From assembly GCA_963978545.1 (NCBI GenBank), contig OZ021726.1:58516959-58580958 (forward strand): DNA of 64,000 nucleotides, written 5' to 3'. Source of the stretch: Linyphia triangularis. Lineage: Eukaryota > Arthropoda > Arachnida > Araneae > Linyphiidae. How positions within the stretch are numbered: the stretch's first letter is position 1; each line of letters opens with the position of its first letter. The notes under the pieces are model-generated. The model searched no databases. It was given only the letters and a program-made list of their open reading frames with translations, and had not been told where the DNA came from. This document shows, piece after piece, positions 34,464 to 46,410 of this stretch. A program made the translations under genes and the position numbers.

Positions 34464-34492
<29 letters not shown>
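33836..34492 (+). repeat. Repeat family A, long copy with poly(A)
   Basis: Starts AGGGGTGTGGAACATGGCAC and contains GGCACTCGCTTTTCCAAC, CATTAGCACAGAAAATGCTG, TGATTTCAACCTAATGCGCA, CCCATGGCCATTACTAACCC, ACACACCAAATTTGAATATG and TTTGAAGTCATGATGTTCCA, ending in a ~26-nt A run. The same order is found at 61036-61562. About 650 bp; no coding features. Structure fits a SINE or the 3' part of a non-LTR element. Confidence 0.75.
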
Positions 34493-34494
<2 letters not shown>

Positions 34495-34524
34495 AAATTG
34501 ACCGAAAGCGTCAAATTCTGACTT

Positions 34525-34735
34525 CAGCAACAGATGAGGACGTTGCTCTCCCCCTCCCCGAAAAAAAAATCTAATTCCTCTGATGTCAACGGCTATGATC
34601 GAAAGCGTCTTAAGAAAAACTTGATATATGATATGCGGCATGAAATTAGCATATTTTTGTCACACATTTGAGTATCTAATGGAAGAAAACCCTTATAACT
34701 TTTATCAGTTAATCGACAATCAACACATGATTAAT
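34525..34735 (+). repeat. ~240-bp direct repeat, right unit
   Basis: Diverged partner of 33285-33515: CAGATGAGGACGTTGCTCTC, TGTCAACGGCTATGATCGAA, GAAGAAAACCCTTATAACTT and TATCAGTTAATCGACAATCA. It lies immediately after the poly(A) of the family A copy, so it may be a downstream portion of the same repeat. Confidence 0.8.
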
Positions 34736-34739
34736 TTCA

Positions 34740-37540
34740 CTTTGTTAAAATATGAGTAATTGAAAGAAAAAATTAAAAACAAAAATAATAACATCAAAGC
34801 AACCAGATTTTTTACCTTCAAATTGTACAGGTTTGAAATCAATACTAGGTCAGACGTTGTGGCTTAAAAAGTGAAGTAAAAGTTACAGCGACAGTGACAA
34901 GCGCAAACGACTCCTCTTGTTCCATAAAGCATGGTGGTTGCAATTTTGTATAAGTATTTCAGTAAACATAATTTGATTATTAAGTTTTATCAAATGAAAA
35001 AAGACAAAACAGTCTAGTAAAACTGTTGAAGATAATCCTGATAATTTTCTACACTTACATTCTATGGAACAATTCACATTCCTAAATGTATGGAAGATCG
35101 ATGTCTAGAATGTCTTGCCTCTTTTCAACTTTTTGGATGTCTGTCCAAGACCTTCTTTCTTAATGTGTATTTGCCTTACTTAAGGAAGGGTCCTATCAAA
35201 TTTCAGTGTCCTGAATATGTATTGTAGGAATTTAGTTGGAGAGTAGAATATAATTAATTTAGACCATTTTCTGACTTTCTTTTTTTAGACATTTTCTTTT
35301 ATGTTTTATAATATTCAAGCGTATGGGTTGTACGGAAAAATGTGGTTAATGAATATGATTTTTATGATTTTAACTTTTTGTCAGCATTGATAGAAATATT
35401 TTTTTCAAACTATAAAATTTAGAAAAATGTGTTATTTTAAAATATTTATAAATGATTTTATAAATTTATTTTTTATAAAATTACGAAAGTGCAAAGGTTG
35501 TCGTGGTTCTGCAGTAAACATGCAAAATGTATAATATACGCATTGTACATGGGAAAAAATGTCTTGTGATACATGCCATCCATTTAAATAAACCCAAAAT
35601 AATAAAACGATTAAGAAAAAAAAGATATTTTTAAAATCCTTTTTCATCTAAGGAATTAAAGATGTAAAAAAATGTTTTCAATTTAATTGAATAAGGCTGA
35701 AATTAAAACCAAAGTTTCTTCTGGAATTAAAAACAAATGTTTTTTCTGGAATTGTATGCATATAAACAATAGTTATTTTATTTTTGAAGAAAGTTTTTAA
35801 AGTGGCTTCTGCAATTTCTTAAGGAGACGCCAGACTTTTATGTACTTTTAGGTATTTTTGTTGACTTAGTTCATTATGAAAATTATAAAAACATTCATAT
35901 ATTATATACCGTTTCTTTTCAAAGAATTAAAAAAAAAAAAAAAATGTCTGCTTCTCTTTATAATAAAGGCTCTAAGTAAATTTTTACTTTCACAACTCGA
36001 ACTAATTTGTAAGTCACTAAGATAGTCTACAGAAATAAATTATCATTACAAATTTATGGAATTGTTTAAAATTGTTTAATTAAAAAAGGTTTTTGCTCTT
36101 TATGTAACATGAAGATTTATTTAAGTGTAGACAAATTGTTTCCATCACAAAAGTGTACTTTTCATAACTAAACAAAAAACAGTTTTTGATTACTATTACT
36201 TATATATAGAAATAGTAGATAAAGTCAAATTACTTTAAATTTTTCTTAATCCTTCCAAAACGGCGAAATGAAACGTTTATAAAATCATTTAAATCTATTT
36301 CTGTGCAAAACATTAGATGTTTATGAACATTAAACTCGGATGGATGAATTAAAAAATATTCAACTAGCAGTTAGTTCATAGATACTCTAACCAAGAAAAA
36401 AAACCACACACACACAATATTTTGATGCGTTGGAATTTAATTTTAAATTTAATAATTTTGTATTGAGAAAAATTAGAAACTTAGTAAAACATGAAATGTT
36501 TTCAAGAACACTTTTTTGCCTGATCCAATCAAAATAGATTCTTTGTAAATAAATTTAAGTTCATTTTTAATTCAATCCTTCATTAATGTCTAAAGGTTAA
36601 AAAGTAAGCTCTTTCTAAGCGCATAGGGGTTATTGTGTCTGGATAATGATGGCGGTAGCTTACCCCTTGAACCGCTTCAGCGGGTTCTACTGTGGACTTA
36701 GTTGTTCTTGTTATCCACTTTACACCTCTACACTACTATAAAGGCATGAAGATAATTTTTTATGCAAATATTGAATGAAAGCTATCATTATCGGACAAAA
36801 TTGGACCCAGGCATACACCAGTTTGAAGTCGGTCTGTTTTATGGCTTGTGATTTTAAAACACACATCATTTACTTTACAAAATCTATCTTGTACTTCGGC
36901 ACCGATATTTAGTGTTAACAAGACCCTTATTCTTGGCATCACATATCCAATAGAGAAACAACTTTCTCACCAACCGCACCAAAAGTTCTCTTAATTTCAA
37001 AGGTCATACATGACCAGGCACTGACAGTGATTTTAATTTTTTCAGTGATACTAATTGACATATTTCTTATGGATCATTATAAAAAACTGCACAGAACAAA
37101 ATTTGGTTTTAAAATATTTAGTTATCTTTATATTTTTCACTGTGATGTAAATTTGAATTTCTATACAAACCACAGAAACAATTAAAAACAACAACAACAA
37201 CATACAAAGTATAATTTAAAATAGCCATAACTTTCATACTGCATGACCCAGCCAGCTTATACATATAGAATTATTATCACTACTGTATTTTCTTCAGACT
37301 TAACTTTTGATATTTATTATGACACTTTTTGTTTAAAACAATCTAGATATTTAGTAAATATCTCTTCCACACCCTGACCCATATTTTAGGGAACCCAACA
37401 CCCCCAAGAAAGGCTTACATATCCCCATAAAAACCGTAACATCGATGCGAAATGCATTTCTTATTCCTTTTCGATCTTTATTCACAAAAGATCATTAGTG
37501 GGTGGGCCCAGAGTAATGTACATATTTTTACACATTTGGA
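34740..37540. other. AT-rich stretch, no gene seen
   Basis: Short open frames only. A small near-palindrome GAACCGCTTCAGCGGGTTC is present at about 36669-36687. Poly(A) run near 35928-35944. No exon or element was recognised. Confidence 0.55.
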
Positions 37541-37554
37541 CATATTTTATCGCC

Positions 37555-37830
37555 AGTTTGCCTCGCAGGCGACATAGTCCTCGATTCGATATATCGATTC
37601 AGCGACGTCGCCTGCCTATTACTATCGCTATCGTTCAAAGAGAATGAACGTGCTTGTTACTGCTGAGACTGATTGTTCTCTTAAGAAGTTCTCTTTTTCT
37701 TTTGCGAGAGCTTCCCACTTTCTTATTTTTCTGAGTTAGAAGAAGGTCAGAAAAAGAGAAGTTTACATTGCCGGAGATTTAGTGTTTTGTCTTGGTTAAT
37801 TGGTATGTAAGTCAGAACACGAGTCCTTAA
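37555..37830 (+). promoter_or_regulatory. Candidate GC/CpG-richer regulatory patch with inverted repeat
   Basis: After kilobases of AT-rich DNA this patch contains many CpGs. GCAGGCGAC (37566-37574) pairs with GTCGCCTGC (about 37607-37615). Between them lies the palindrome TCGATATATCGA, including a TATCGATT word close to the arthropod DRE (TATCGATA). A purine-rich patch follows and a possible donor TTGGTATGT near 37800. It could be a promoter with a non-coding first exon; this is inference only. Confidence 0.3.
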
Positions 37831-38013
37831 TTGTTTCGGGTGAGCGTGTGTGGAATGACTTATTTTGTTGAGGAGGGCCATATGGTCTAGTTTTATTGAG
37901 AAATTGATTGATACTTGAAAGTAATGAATTCTTAAGCACTTTTCGAATTCTAATAACTCATGATGACAGACTGGATGTTTTTGTGTTTGATTTGGTCAGG
38001 TTTTCATTACCGG

Positions 38014-38085
38014 ACTCATGGCTGAGAGGTAGATTGATAGCCTGAGAGAAATCTCGGTATCGAACTTCGACTCGCCCTATGCAGT
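38014..38085 (+). repeat. tRNA-like / SINE head
   Basis: TGGCTGAGAGGTAGATTGAT resembles an A box, and GGTATCGAACTTCGACTC sits at about the right distance for a degenerate B box. No paired acceptor stem. Probably a decayed tRNA-derived SINE. Confidence 0.3.
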
Positions 38086-39639
38086 TTTTATTTTCAAAGC
38101 GAGTTGACAAGTTTATTATTATGATAGATAGTTGGTATGCTTAGTGGGAATTTTACTGGTTTTCTCTCATTCTGTGCGTAAATACTACGTAACCACCAGA
38201 AAGGTGTTTCCTCTGACACATGGCAAACTACTCTCAGTAATTTATTTCTTGATATAACTTTGTTTCGGTGCATAATATCCATCGTATTGCTTTTACTACG
38301 GTAAATATTAATATTGCCAACCTAACTTATTTCATATTACTGAATATTTTTTATTTATTGTATAACGGTTATTTTTCAATTCATACTTTTCCAAACTATA
38401 TTTTTGTGCGAAGGAGAATTTATAGTTCAAGTAAATACTTTTTGTACAAAGTGAAATTTATTAATCAATGCATGTGCTTTATTACAAAATTTAATGACAA
38501 TATTTTTATTCTATGTAGAATTTGAAAAGTGTTTTAATGCTAAAACCAAAACATCAGGTCAGGTTATCTTTATTGAATAAAACATCACACAGAAGGTGAA
38601 ACTGAAAATGGTCCCATTATATATTGTCATTGGACATATATTTGAAATATTATTTGTTAAGAAGGACCTGAGAGTGCAAAATATAGAATTATAAAAACTG
38701 AGGAAGGGTGTGGAAAGTGAAAAGGCTTAAGTATAGGCTCAAATTTCTAAGAAAGTTAAAAAATAAAACATAGAACGCATTTTAAATTTTATATAATCTT
38801 TTATACATTTTTGGTAAGAAGTTATCGCTAATAATTTTATTATGAACCCCAAACAAAGCCTCAAAACTAATTTCAGTCTAAAAACAAAACATACTTTTAA
38901 TCTATTTGAAATAATTGTTGGCCTTGAAACGTCATTTGAGGAAAAATGTAATTATTTTTTTATGTTTTTAATATTTTTTCAATAATTTTTTAAAGATCTT
39001 TTTCTTATGGACTAAGAAGTGTTTATGTAGAGTCTATGAAGACCTGTTGATTTCTACACGCTTTAGAATACTCTAAACAGCGTCATTTTGATAGTGACCA
39101 CCTGTAAATGTTACTTCTTTAAACCTTTCAGCTTTTATTTGGCGACTAGCCATAAATTTGAAGAGTAGAGCGAAAGCGAAACTCCCTATTACTATTTAAT
39201 CTTCTTACGTGTAAAAATGTAAATCTGCTATCCTAAGTTCATCTTCAAGAAATTCACCTACCATCAATGATAATAAGAAATTAAAACGAGTATAACAAAT
39301 CCTCTCATACCTTTCGCTCCCTTAAACCATTAAGTTTTTTTTATTAATGCTGGAAAGCTCAATATTAATCTCCTTTTTTTACTTATAAATCTTATCATTA
39401 TAAAAAGGAAACTGCAAATCAAAACATGCCAAACATTTTTCTTTTGGCGATGAGCCATTATTTTAAGCGTTAAACAGAAAGGTAACACATTACTATTATC
39501 AGATCTTCCCACGCGGATGACAGTATTTTACTGAGCTTCAATGCTTATCTCTAATAAATGATCACTATCAATTAAACATCTCATCCTAATAGATCTCTCT
39601 TGTTCTCGGATGTTATGTTTAATTGATTATGATATACGT

Positions 39640-39981
39640 CTTGAACTCATTCAGTTGTCATTTTGCGTTGCCGAGATCTCTTCCAGCAACAGAAATCCGC
39701 GAGTAGAGTCCATTTCCCGCCAAAACCCCTCCTTGATCCCGGGTAGCGAAGGGTGGCAGGGCAAGCAAACGATCCGAGGGAGGCACAGGCAATAGGGGGG
39801 TGGGCGAGACATCCGAGCATCGATCCCTCTCAAACCGGGACCCTCTCTCGTCGGCAACCGCGTGGTCGGCATCAGCACACAAACAACCACCATGCATCAG
39901 GACTGTGGGTAAGAGGAAGAAAGACTTTTGCTGGACATGTGTCCCTGATACCATATCTCTGTTGTGGTTTAGTGTGTAGAG
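39640..39981 (+). promoter_or_regulatory. GC-rich island upstream of candidate first exon
   Basis: The most GC-rich unique-looking sequence in the window (about 39660-39910), with many CpGs and no repeat features. It ends in CAACCACCATGCATCAGGAC then TGTGGGTAAGAG: a strong Kozak-like ATG (39892) after which a good GTAAGA donor (39909) follows within 18 nt. A CTGTTGTGGTTTAG acceptor-like site ends at 39972. This suggests a 5' UTR exon, possibly with a very short (~65 nt) alternative intron, feeding the exon that starts at 39982. Confidence 0.4.
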
Positions 39982-40088
39982 ATGGATTTTTTGAAGGTCG
40001 CCGTCAACACAAAGTTTCAGTTCCAGTGGCCGAATGCAAGAAAGAAAACACCCAGAGCTAAGCATGACGGGGGACCGCCACATGCAAC
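39982..40088 (+). CDS. Candidate first coding exon, unknown protein
   Basis: ATG at 39982 after an in-frame TAG (39970-39972), then 35 complete codons and two bases to a GTGAGT donor at 40089. The encoded N-terminus reads MDFLKVAVNTKFQFQWPNAR and continues with a basic, Gly/Pro-bearing stretch (KKTPRAKHDGGPPHA). I do not recognise the family. Support comes from the GC-rich context, a stop just upstream of the ATG, and a consensus donor closing the frame. A second ATG in another frame (40064, MTGDRHMQ) uses the same donor. No matching next exon was found before 64000, so any first intron exceeds 23.9 kb. It could be a 5' UTR exon only. Confidence 0.35.
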
Positions 40089-40464
40089 GTGAGTGTTTAT
40101 ATGTTTTGATTTTGGTGGTGGGACACGCGTGCTTGCTGGTTGAGTGAGTGGGGTGCCTTTTATCAACACTGCACATGTCTTTAATGATAGCGGTCGTTTT
40201 AATGTGACACTTTGATTGAGTGCAGTGTTACTGCTCGTTTAGGAGAAAAGTTACACTATCCGGAGTTTTAATTTTTGCGTCTTTGTCATCATTTAAGTTG
40301 TACGAATTTTAATGGGAAAAAGTTTCGTAATTTTTGTTTTAAAGTTGGTTTAAATATTAAGGGTTGAGTGTAAAATTAAAGTGTATGAACTTGTTGCAGA
40401 CTTTGATAGCCTTTTATGTTAAGTTGAAAATTTTCGCTTTGTTGTTGTTTTCTTTTTAACTAAT

Positions 40465-41560
40465 TGATGGTTAATACTACTCTTTGATTCAGTTTTGTAG
40501 CAAATTTTAACTATGGTAAATACTATACATTGATGTTGAAAAGAATATATGTTATTTACTTTCGATACTACTCATTGATGACGTACGATACTACGCATTT
40601 TTATTCCTAATGCTACTTTTTGATTGCGTACGTTGCAGTTTTATTAATTATGATCAATACTACTTTTTGATTGTGTTCAAAATTACACATCACATGATTA
40701 AGTATGTTATTTCCCATTAGTATCTTTAATATTTATTTTAGATGTGTGTGTTGTAATTTGGAATTATATTGATTGTGATTACTACTACTTTTAAATTACG
40801 TTTGATACTCTACAGGTTTGTGCAGTGGCGGAGATTGTGCAGTGGCGGAGATTGGGGATGCGGTTTCCCCCTCTCCCACGCATTTGGCACTTTTTTTTAT
40901 TAAATCATCACCACCCTACATTTGTATATTATAACTCTCCACATTGGTATACATTTTACAGCAGTTTTAAGTTAAAGTGATGCAATCCAATTGATTTCGG
41001 TCAATATGTTTTTTTGATGTTTGGTGTAGCCCATTGATATCTTCAAAATTATACATTGATTATCACTAGTACTTCACATGGGGAAATGTAATTTCTTTTA
41101 TATTATTCTGTGTTTAATTTTGAAATTATAAATTAATCTGTTTTAATAATACTCACAATCAACCGGTATTTATCAGCATGTGATAGTTGACAGAGAAAAT
41201 AATGAGTGAGAAATATATTATTTTGTTTTTATTGATATTGATGATATTTGATGCAAATTATACAATAGTTTGCATTACTTTTAATTTAGAAACTAGTATG
41301 CTTTGATGGGGGCGCCCGACGCACCATCCACGGCTAGTGATTCAACAGGTGGCACGTGTTTATCATAATCTATAATTATGTTATAGATTGACTATTCATA
41401 TTGATTACGTTTAATACGTACCATTGATAATTTTTTTTATATACTTACATAAATAATTGATTACGTTTATTCCACAGAATTTAAAACAATAAACACATTG
41501 ATTGTATTTCATACTTCATACTAATTTGTTGATACTACTGATTAATTGAGAAAAATTTAT
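40465..41560 (+). repeat. Degenerate ~45-50 bp tandem repeat
   Basis: Variants of GATACTACTTTTTGATTACG recur near 40469, 40521, 40563, 40608, 40657, 40780, 41395, 41457 and 41535. The early spacing is 42-52 bp, later irregular. Old minisatellite, interrupted by an element-like insert at about 40821-41340. Confidence 0.5.
40821..41345. mobile_element. Possible hAT-like relic with 17-bp end duplication
   Basis: TGCAGTGGCGGAGATTG is present twice in perfect tandem (40821-40837, 40838-40854). CAGTGGCGGA is a common hAT-type terminus. On the right, GGGGGCGCCCGACGCACCAT then CCACGGCTAGTG (about 41309-41339) reads inversely as CACTAGCCGTGG, a poor match to the left end. Boundaries and class are uncertain. 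Confidence 0.3.
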
Positions 41561-42134
41561 GAGTTTATTGATAGCAATGGGTAAAACATTTTAGTGTGGA
41601 ATATTTATTACTTATTTTAACAATGTCATTTAATGATAGTTTAATGTCTTCCCATTAAGATTGATAAGGAATTTGAATCGCATGTTAATGTGGTATTCAT
41701 TTTTAAAGAGGCGCTTATATATGTTAGACAGTACATAATAATTGATATTTATTTAAACTTTACAAACCACTAAAATCAATTCACATGGATTACGTCAGTC
41801 CATTTATCGATAATTTATAAATCTAACACATTTTTCTAGAGGGGACGTATGTAAAATTAATTTACAAATCATTTGCTCCAGATCCTTCTTAATGTAATTG
41901 CCGAAATAAATCTTTGAAAACATTGAAATACTACAGGACATGTTATTGAAATTAGAATGTATAAAACATAATCCATAAAACAAAGATTTTTACAGTAAAT
42001 GCCTTATATGCATTTATGCACAATTGTAATTTATTTAATTGACCCTGAGATAGAGTTTTCATAGTGTTTGAATACTACAAGAAAACATGCATTCCTTGCC
42101 ATTAACTAACTATTTTTGTGCTCCCAAAACTTGG

Positions 42135-42290
42135 TAGAATGTATTGTCATCTACAATGAGTGTCTATCTGCCAAGTTTCAGCTAAATTGGAAGGCGTCAA
42201 ATGGGTCCCACCGAAGATTTTTCCCGACATAAACAAATGAACAAAAACAGAGTTAATATTAATGATTTAAAAATAATGTATGTTGATGTT
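42135..42290 (+). repeat. Repeat family B copy
   Basis: GTATTGTCATCTACAATGAG, CTATCTGCCAAGTTTCAGCT, AAATTGGAAGGCGTCAAATG, then AACAAATGAACAAAAACAGA and TTAATGATTTAAAAATAATG: the same words in the same order as at 17925-18115 (reverse) and 28559-29010. Confidence 0.65.
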
Positions 42291-42565
42291 GCAAAAAGAG
42301 TTGATAATGATTTTTTAAAAGAATTGATAAGTACGTATGTATTGATTGTAAAAACTGATAACACAATTAAAAAGAAACTTTCAAAATAAATTGAGTTCAA
42401 GTATTGTCATGATTAGTAATTTCAAAATAAATATATTTAAATACTAACTACATTCAGCTTAAGCCAATTGTTTTTCTATATTTTCGATCAATGAGTGGCC
42501 ACCTTCTTTCCTATGCGCACTCATTATATTTCATTCTGGTTTCATGATTGTTCCATTGTGTTTAA

Positions 42566-42789
42566 CCCTTTGCACTCGACAGGTGGCTCTCACTAACCAC
42601 ATGATTGGATGCAGCAACTCTAGAGGTGACTTTCGTTCAGTATTAGGTTTGATGTGGACATTTGATTCAAAGCCTGTTTATGTTTAGTTTCTTTGAAGTT
42701 GATCTGCAACCATGAACCGAACCAAAATCGTTGCGAAACGTCTCGAGTTGCTGGTTCCTATGCGCGAAAAAGGCATAAAGTGCAAAGGG
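42566..42789 (-). mobile_element. piggyBac-type MITE, copy 2
   Basis: Starts CCCTTTGCACTCGACAGG and ends AAAGTGCAAAGGG. TTAA precedes (42562-42565) and TTAT follows (42790-42793), so the right target copy has mutated or is imperfect. Interior matches the 19802 copy in reverse (for example TGAACCGAACCAAAATCGTT and TCGAGTTGCTGGTTCC). 224 bp, non-coding. Confidence 0.85.
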
Positions 42790-42799
42790 TTATTAAAGA

Positions 42800-45700
42800 A
42801 TAATGCTTCATTTTAAAGAAAGACGATGGCAATCAAGTAAACAGTCAATAACTGTCAGTAAACAAACAGTAACTGTCACAAAAGGGCTGTTTCTACACAC
42901 GTTTTTAATAAGGTAAAGTACGCAAAAAAATCATCTAATTATCGTAGTATCGTCTAATTATCGTAGAATGTTGCGGTTTGCACCAACATTTTTTGTTTAC
43001 GATTTTCTATATGTCTGGTACAAAATGTTTTTCTTAGGTCTTTACTAAGTAAATTTAACTCTATCTTTGAAAATTTTAATAAAAACTCCTATTTCTTATG
43101 TTTTCATTCGATTTAGAATATTTCGTTTACCTTATAACAAATTTCAGTTCATTATGTTGAGAAAGACACCACTTATGAGCGAAAATGTTTTATCCCATCT
43201 TCAGGGCAAATCTAAGTTTTTACTTTATAGCGGGGAAGAATTGAACATTTGCGTGCATCAAGACATAATCTATTATACGGTCCCTTAAAGATAACTTTTT
43301 CACGTTTTTGCTAAAATATTGAAAACCAAAAGACAAAAAGGAATGAAAAAAAAATTCTGGATGGTTTTTGATCATGATGAATCTAATGATATAAAAAATA
43401 CGTGTTCCTATTTAAAAATAAATAAATTCAAACTTGTTTTATTAATTAATAATTAATTATTAAAAAACTGTTTGGTGCATAAGTTGATTGCTATTTATGT
43501 TTGGCATTTAACAAACTAATTATTTGAAACAAAAATTACTTAAATATATGAATTATTTAAGAATTTATGGCCAAAACTTTTCTTTAAACATAATTTTGTC
43601 AATTCTTTGAACTCATTTAAATTTCTAACCACTCATTTGAAAATTATGAAATTTAGTATCTCACAGTTTTTTTAGATTCTAAATCTAAATATGGTATAAT
43701 GTTATGAGGTTGTAATTGAACTAAAAAAAAAAAAAACAACAACAACCAACAACTCACATACAAACTATTATTCAAATTCTTCCACGATTTGCAACGTAAC
43801 TTGAATTACACAAGATATAGCCATGATTCGGATTTTTTTTGCTGTCTGTGCATCAAATTTAGATGACAGACATACATGGGGACATTAATACTTGAAATAT
43901 TATCCCTTTAAGGTTGACGACGTATGATGGCCTTTTCCATGTCAATTTCTCACCCAGTATGCACAGTAGCAATGCTTATAAGACATAAAATGTCAGGAAC
44001 ACACTACATTTATGTTTATAATATTTCGTAATTAAAAGTTTAATTACTTTCATGGATGAGCAGTTTTTTTCAAATTGGTTCAGTTTAATACCGTGATGAG
44101 TATTTTGAAAAATGTATTTATTTTTTTAATTGTCGAAAAAAATGGTAATGCTAGTAAATTCTAAAAAAAAAAGTATTTTGAAATAATATATGTAATAAGT
44201 TTATTTAATGCATAACGAACTTATGAATTTAAAAATTAGCTACCTTAAGTACTTATTTTTTTTCTTTTCAATCATTAAAAAAAGAAAGAAGATAGCATTT
44301 TGCATGAATCCCATATTAAGAGGAGGTTAATTTTAAACTTTTGAATAACATTAGATAGAAATCATTATGGAAAGAAAATCATAAAAAGTCAACAGATATA
44401 TCCTCCACATCTCCCCCCCCCCACCCCTGCCCTTCAATACTTTCAATCAAAAATATCAAAATCATAAGCAGGAAAAATCTACTTTTATCACAACCTTTAA
44501 TATCTAATAGAAATTTGTTGAGCATAAAAATAAAAAGAACAATAGAAACCGGCGTTCCAAATAAACTAGATTTTATGACAAGAAAATAATGAGAAAAAAA
44601 AATATTTTAAGCCCTTAACAATGCGATAAAAATAATCAAATTTTCGCACAAATATTATCCTTCCACTTCCACACCACTCGCCGTCATTTACATTGTCGAA
44701 TAAATTCAATGAAGACAATTTCAATAATCGCAAAAGATGACTTTGATTAAGGACTTTCGTCAACATATCATTGGATCGATGTATGAATCGATAATGTTTC
44801 ATTAATTATTTACCTAATTATTCTTAGAATATGGTTACCAAGCAAGAGCCTTTTCTACAAGGTCAAATTGCATTCCGTCGCCTATGTAAATCGCTGAATA
44901 TTTAATCTTTTATCCAAGTATCTTTATTAGGTTCACCTCATGTATCTTATTATCGTTAGTTTTAATTGCGTACTTCGAAGTGGTGTATTTAATTTGATTG
45001 TGTGAACAATGTCTGAGACTAAACGATGCAATATGGCTTTTGCTTAAACTTTTGGTCCCAGTGAGTCGTTATTAATTTCTTTATTAAATGTAATTGATAT
45101 TAGTTTATTACGCATTATGGAGGGAATAAGTTACTAGTTGAACCAAACGTCATATGATGCTAATGATGAAAAGATGTAGGTAAAATTAATAAGCTGTCTC
45201 TGAAGAAATGTAATATACTTATAAAGACAACATTGCAGGAATGTTCGGTAAAAGATTACTTTGCACACAACTATATTTTAAAGTTCGTGTTTGCGTAATT
45301 TAATAAACTATTACATGTTCGATTATTTGTAATATTTATTAAATGAGCTTTATATTTTTAATTTTATGCATTTACGTGTTAAAGTACTAATATCCTTAAA
45401 CTAATCCAGTGATAATAAAATATTTAAGCTTTATCGTGTTCTTTTGTACCTCTTGATATTTCTCTTTTCCTAGAAAATTTTAAATTTTTGTTTCAAGATG
45501 GTTAATTTAGATTTTTACTTGCATAGAACTGCATTAAAATACGTCAAATAAAACTTTATTTTTGTAATTTATTTGAAAATAGAAATATTTAAGCTAAAAC
45601 AGATGGTTGATAATACGGCGGTATTGAATATTGTTTGTATTGAAAAGAGTGTAAAGAATTTTCTAGAATGTTGCCATTATCGAAATTGTTTCCGTAAAAA

Positions 45701-46333
45701 CATTTGTTTTCTTTAATTTGTTCATGAATAAAATCGTAATGGTTACATTTCATGTTAACCTAATTTATTTTCGTTTTAAAAATTTATAGCTTTAAAATTT
45801 AGCCAGCAAAATGCTCATAGCATTACTTTTATGTCTTCTACATTTTGATAGGTTTTATATTTATAGTTTAATATTAGTGTTTGTAGTTTTTAAATAAGTA
45901 AATATTTGAAAAATGTTCAGAGGGGAATATTTGTGAACAACGTAGTTAGAAATTTGATTTTAATTACATTTTTTTCCATTATCACCTAACAATAATACAT
46001 TAAATTTATTTCTAAATATATATGCTGCCAAATTTTATAAATATTCATAAAGTTTTTTTTTTGTCTAAAATTAACTCTACTTACCTTGAAAAAAAAGTAC
46101 CGTACGTAGTAAAATATTTGTTATTTTCTTTCATTTCCTTATTTCTTATCAAAATCAACTGTCCAATATCATCTTTATCTTCTCTCACTTAAATACTGTA
46201 TTTTATGATATCGCATGAAGGTTTACTCAACTGTTATTTCCTATGTTTGTTTATTTAGTAGATATTAGAGTCACTTGTTTTTGATTAAACCTATTAAAAT
46301 ATATGTTTTATCTATTAAAATATATTAAAAAAA

Positions 46334-46410
<77 letters not shown>

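Noticed and set aside
39753..40061. 102-codon plus-strand open frame starting MAGQANDPRE
   Set aside because: It runs through the apparent donor/acceptor sites and ends before the consensus donor; it looks like chance in GC-rich sequence.
39658..40176. 172-codon open frame on the minus strand across the GC-rich island
   Set aside because: Stop codons are rarer in GC-rich DNA. Composition and residues show no family features, and the plus strand has the better splice and start signals.
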